A stretch of DNA of 64,000 nucleotides. Origin: Planctomycetota bacterium. GTDB lineage: Bacteria > Planctomycetota > UBA1135 > UBA2386. How positions within the stretch are numbered: the first letter of the stretch is position 1; each line of letters begins with the position of its first letter. Below, in pieces: positions 60,855-64,000 of this stretch. The notes beneath the pieces were generated by a model. The model did not search any database. It had not been told where the DNA came from and saw only the letters and a list, made by a program, of their open reading frames with translations. A program made the translations under genes and the position numbers. Where the stretch lies: contig JANQJF010000075.1 of assembly GCA_028281765.1 (NCBI GenBank), positions 1-64,000 of the forward strand, read 5' to 3'.

Positions 60855-61020
60855 TAGTGGGGCGTCGCCGATGTTTGACACATATGTCGCCGCCCCTTCG
60901 GTCCGCTCGCAGCGTTGCTGCTCCTCAACTTGTCCACTGACAAGCCATGTCGTCGCAGCGTCTTGCGAGCGCACCGCAGGAACACCGACCTACGCATCAA
61001 ACATCAGCGACACCCCACTA
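60855..61020. mobile_element. MITE-like element with 24-bp terminal inverted repeats and TA ends
   Basis: A ~166-bp long imperfect hairpin. The ends TAGTGGGGCGTCGCCGATGTTTGA (60855-60878) and its complement at 60997-61020 match in 22 of 24 positions, pairing continues through most of the arms, and the centre is a CTTGTC-CACT-GACAAG hairpin (60928-60943 region). Both ends carry TA, the target-site duplication expected for IS630/Tc1-type elements. No transposase is encoded, so it would be mobilised in trans. Its right end (cta at 61018-61020) forms the TAG stop of the selenoprotein-like gene. Confidence 0.6.
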
Positions 61021-62328
61021 GCGCCCAGTTTCGCCGGGCTTGATGCGAATCATGTCGTGGAAGAGATCCGCTTCGGACTTCGTGATCACGTCGTCGTGGT
61101 TGCGATCGGCGTGATTGAGGATGATCTGTGCCCGCTCTGCAGGGAGTTCGTCACGCGTCACCTTCCCGTCGCCGTTCTCGTCGAACTGCATCGGGTCGCC
61201 GCACAGTCGCGTCATCCAGTCGCCGGCGCGGCTGCCGCCGTCCGGGTCGACCTCGAGCTTCAGCGAGTAGCGCTGCGAGACCTCGAGGCAGAACGTCTCG
61301 GCGTCGTCGCACACCGTGTAGTGGACCGTGAGCTCGAACACGTCTCCTTTGTCGCCCGCGAAGTCGACGAGGAACTCGCGCGGATCGACGTCGGTGTCGT
61401 GCTCGTATTTCGGAGCGGCACCGCGAACCATCTCGAACGCGGAGTCGCCGGGCTTCGTGATCTCCCACTGCAGACCGCCGGCCGGGTTGTTCCAGTGCAC
61501 GCCGTAGAGCGGGTCGACGTAGAAGCCGATGTAGAGCTTGCCCTTGCCTTCGCGCAGGAGGCCGCGGTTGCCTTCGGCCAAGAGCTTGGCGAAGAACGGC
61601 TGCGGATCGGGGCGCTCGGCCGGCTGTTTCGGAGCCGTGCGCAGAACCCGCATGCGCTCGGTCATCTTCAGCGGCGGCACGATGCCGCGCTGCACGGGCT
61701 GCTCGGGAAACTCCAGCTTCATGCCGAGATCGGCGACCTTGGTCGGTTTCTCGAGTGGTCCGACGAGGTCGGTCAAGAACGCGCGCAGCTGCGTGGGGTC
61801 GTGCCAGAACTTCTTGCGCAGGATCTTGCCCTCGCCGTCGATGACGAACTCACCGTTCGGAGCCGCGTCGAGCGCGTGCTGGATCTCGTTGTTCATCGAG
61901 TCGCACAGCCACGGCACGGTCGTCTTCAAGCGAGCGCGCGCGATTTCGAGATGCTGCAGCCGTTCTTCGAGCGTGTACGCCTCGACCATGCCGTTCGTGC
62001 CGGGGTGCACGATCGACTTGTAGACGATGCGGAAGCGAACGCCCTTGGGCGCGAAATCGCGGTAGACCGTCTCCAGACCGGGGACGTTGCGCAGGAACGG
62101 CACTCAAGTGAGGCAGCCGAACACGAGCACCGTCGTGTGGCCTCTGTCGTCGCGGAGCGCGAACGGCTTGCCCTCGGCGGTGAAGCCGGACGCGTCGGGG
62201 AGGGTTGCGCCGACGAGTGGGGGTTGCGTCAAGTGACGGGCGTTCATCCGCTCGGTGAACGTCGTCTGCGCGGCGGCGGCGGCGACGGTGGCGATACCGG
62301 TGAAAGCCTGGAGGACGGCGGCGTGCAT
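61018..62328 (-). CDS. Deiodinase-like redoxin selenoprotein with in-frame UGA (Sec75) and EF-hands
   Basis: One gene of 436 codons split by a single UGA (62106-62104). From an ATG at 62328 a signal peptide (MHAAVLQAFTGIATVAAAAA) leads to a thioredoxin-fold domain: LRDDRGHTTVLVFGCLT, UGA at codon 75, then VPFLRNVPGLETVYRDF and FRIVYKSIVHP. Vertebrate deiodinases read FGSCT-Sec-PPF in this position, and Cys-type relatives have Cys. A GGUC-loop hairpin begins 18 nt after the UGA. Residues ~250-360 resemble a DsbD-like domain with a Cys pair (VCDDAETFC), and two EF-hands (DENGDGKVTRDE, DRNHDDVITKSE) end the protein. Without read-through neither part makes sense. The start is 32 bp past the sulfatase gene on the same strand. 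Confidence 0.85.
62069..62085 (-). promoter_or_regulatory. Candidate SECIS element for the deiodinase-like gene
   Basis: On the minus strand GUCCCC-GGUCU-GGAGAC folds with five pairs and one C-A mismatch. The apical loop starts GGUC, as in the E. coli fdhF SECIS, and the loop begins 24 nt after the UGA. Reported bacterial SECIS elements place the loop G about 16-37 nt downstream (from memory). Position and loop are as SelB recognition would require. Confidence 0.6.
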
Positions 62329-62360
62329 GCCGAGATGAGACACGAAGCACGTGAGATTGG

Positions 62361-64000
62361 CTACCGCTGCACGTCCGCCAGCGCCGCCTGCGCGCTTTCG
62401 ACGACGTCGCGATTCGGCGAGTCGAGCAGCGCGCGGAGTGTGCTGCGCACGGCCTCCGTGTTCACGCGGATCATGCCGAGCGCGGTCGCGAGCGATCGTT
62501 GTCCTTCCGCGTCGGCCGTGTCGATGACCGCGAGGATCGCCGGCACCGCTTCCGCCGCGGCGGGTCCGATAGCCGCGAGAGCGCGACCGGTCGGGGCGAG
62601 CGGCAGCTGACCGAGGACGCGCGCGAGGGTCGGGACTGCGGGCTTGGCGCGCGGCCCGAGTCTCTCCAGCAGCGGGACGACATGCGCGCGCGCGTCCTCG
62701 TCGTCGAGCAGTTCGGTCAGGACCGGCAGGATGCGAAGCACGGCGTCGCCGCCGAACTGAGCTTCGGTTCCGAGGCCCTGCAGGAACATCAGCGCGATCG
62801 CGCGGTCCGAGCCGCGAAGGACGGACGTGACCTCGGTGATCGTCGCGTCGTCGTTCGGCGCGACGCGGATCAACGCGGATACGGCGACGAGGCGTTCCTG
62901 GCCCGCGCGATCCCGCGCGAACGCGAGGATCTCGGACGCGGCACTCGCGTTTGCCGTGCTGCCTGCGCCGATCGTCAGAAGAGCGGTGAGGCGATGCCTC
63001 GGATCCTCGGAGCGGAGGCGTTCCAGCAGCGCGGGCAACGCCGCGGGGCCGATCGCGCCGAGCGCGTTGGAGACTGCGCGTGCGACCGTGGGGTCCGGAT
63101 CTTCGAGGTGCTCGAGCAGCGGCTCGACCGCGGACCCGCCCGCGACCCCGAGTGAGCCGAGCTGTTCCGCGGCTGCCGCGCGCACTCCGGAATCGTCATC
63201 GCCGAGGTCGCGGATCCGCGCCGCGATCCACTGCGCGTCGACGGTGACGCCGGAATCGCGATCCCACATGCGATTGATGTCGAGCAGCGCGCGCTTCCAC
63301 TCCAGGAAGTCGACGAACTCCGATCGATCCAGCGCAGCTCCATCCGGCGCTCCGCGCGTATCGCCGAGCGTGAACCGATCGATCCCGACACCGATCTCCC
63401 CGTCACTCCAAGCGACGAACGCGCTGCGGCTCGTCGATCCGGCGACCGCGCGACCCGCGGGCGTCTCGAAGACGCTGTGTCCCTCGAAGTGGTTGCGCAC
63501 GTTGATGCCGCAGAGGTGCAGCACGGTCGGCGCGAAGTCGAGCTGCGTGTGGAGTCCCGAGTGTCTACCGCGCATGCGATGGATCGGGTTCCAGACCACG
63601 AACGGGATCTCGTCGAACACGCGGTGGTAGACGTCGTCCTCGGGCAGCCGCACGGCGCGGTACTCGGTCCCCGGCACCATCGCGTGGTCGGACAGGATCA
63701 CGACGATCGTGTTCTCGGCATAGCTCGATGTCCGGAACCACTCCCAGAACTCGCCGAACGCGAGGTCCGAATTGTGGACCGCGTTGAGGATCAGCGACTC
63801 GCCGTCCCGATAGGGCACTGCGCCTGGCGTCGGCGTGTACGGCGGGTGCGCGTTCATCGTCTTGACCGAGAAGAAGAACGGCTCCGGGTAGTCGCCGCGC
63901 GCGATCGCGCGCTGCATGAACCGGAACATCTGCCGATCGGACAGGCCCCATCCCGCGGCCTTCTCACCGAGGTCACGCTCGACGGTCGGGCGTCCGATAA
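62361..64000 (-). CDS. Sulfatase/LtaS-like alkaline phosphatase superfamily protein with HEAT repeats (5' end outside window)
   Basis: The frame is open from 62361 to the window edge; the N-terminus is outside. Upstream of an internal Met at 63929 the same frame reads GRPTVERDLGEKAAGWGLSD, so the gene clearly continues. Visible are PEPFFFSVKTMNAHPPYTP, TIVVILSDHAMVPGTEYRA and HSGLHTQLDFAPTVLHLCG, which match the C-terminal half of phosphoglycerol-transferase/LtaS-type sulfatases (SDHA.. metal site and HxxxDxAPT). Residues ~240 onward of the visible part form HEAT-type helical repeats (RAVSNALGAIGPAALPALLE; AHVVPLLERLGPRAKPAVPT). An alkaline-phosphatase-fold enzyme with a HEAT tail is unusual. 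It likely acts on envelope polymers. Confidence 0.85.
   Translation of the reverse strand, partial: IGRPTVERDLGEKAAGWGLSDRQMFRFMQRAIARGDYPEPFFFSVKTMNAHPPYTPTPGAVPYRDGESLILNAVHNSDLAFGEFWEWFRTSSYAENTIVVILSDHAMVPGTEYRAVRLPEDDVYHRVFDEIPFVVWNPIHRMRGRHSGLHTQLDFAPTVLHLCGINVRNHFEGHSVFETPAGRAVAGSTSRSAFVAWSDGEIGVGIDRFTLGDTRGAPDGAALDRSEFVDFLEWKRALLDINRMWDRDSGVTVDAQWIAARIRDLGDDDSGVRAAAAEQLGSLGVAGGSAVEPLLEHLEDPDPTVARAVSNALGAIGPAALPALLERLRSEDPRHRLTALLTIGAGSTANASAASEILAFARDRAGQERLVAVSALIRVAPNDDATITEVTSVLRGSDRAIALMFLQGLGTEAQFGGDAVLRILPVLTELLDDEDARAHVVPLLERLGPRAKPAVPTLARVLGQLPLAPTGRALAAIGPAAAEAVPAILAVIDTADAEGQRSLATALGMIRVNTEAVRSTLRALLDSPNRDVVESAQAALADVQR

Noticed and set aside
60855..61020. Integron attC site
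   Set aside because: The hairpin lacks the GTTRRRY/RYYYAAC core ends of attC and no integrase or cassette array is present. The TA-flanked terminal repeats fit a MITE better.

Overview
The window is about 65% GC or higher by eye, densely coded on both strands, and has no rRNA, tRNA, CRISPR array or phage genes that I can recognise. The gene content points to a marine-type planctomycete, probably from one of the GC-rich deep lineages: ECF sigma factors beside a Ser/Thr kinase with a TPR tail, a sigma factor fused to an extracytoplasmic domain, sulfatases, SGNH and SASA hydrolases, an orphan pseudopilin, and many secreted FG-GAP, IPT/TIG and carboxypeptidase-regulatory-like proteins. This assignment is inference from content; no marker gene is present.

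Layout. 1-7.1 kb: a truncated secreted repeat protein, a kinase-TPR gene broken by a frameshift, an ECF sigma factor and a six-repeat secreted protein. 7.3-10.5 kb: a tight operon of pyrE, a flavin reductase-like gene, a nucleotidyltransferase-nitroreductase fusion and a beta-barrel-like envelope protein. 11.5-15.3 kb: a vitamin B6 operon (MocR-type regulator, pdxS, pdxT, rhomboid protease) preceded by overlapping palindromes. 15.3-24.4 kb: secreted subtilase, AsmA-like membrane protein, esterase, SGNH hydrolase, lipoprotein and a sigma factor with a membrane-anchored C-terminal half. 24.5-34.9 kb: Gfo/Idh/MocA oxidoreductase, radical SAM protein, pentaheme cytochrome, TPR lipoprotein and secreted proteins including a DUF1028 fusion. 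34.9-39.1 kb: RND pump permease and adaptor. 39.2-45.2 kb: sulfatase, SGNH hydrolase with an ExbD-like tail, pseudopilin, a thioredoxin-like protein with an in-frame UGA, and a glycosyltransferase. 45.4-55.6 kb: secreted proteins, two SPFH proteins, a bifunctional beta-oxidation enzyme and an arsenate reductase-like protein. 55.6-64 kb: SASA esterase, WD40-like fragment, HEAT protein, ThuA-like lipoprotein, a deiodinase-like gene with UGA at its active site, and a truncated sulfatase/LtaS-type gene.

The most striking observation is that 61018-62328 is a single gene interrupted by one UGA exactly where the selenocysteine sits in iodothyronine deiodinase-like redoxins (FGCLT-UGA-VPF), with a stem-loop carrying a GGUC apical loop 24 nt downstream. 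A second gene (43557-44354) has an in-frame UGA straight after its signal peptide. Together they suggest that this organism uses selenocysteine. Directly beside the first gene is a 166-bp, TA-flanked, MITE-like inverted repeat that supplies that gene's stop codon.

A recurring theme is a shared ~110-140 residue beta-rich module, usually C-terminal, in at least seven secreted proteins, which looks like a lineage-specific surface domain.
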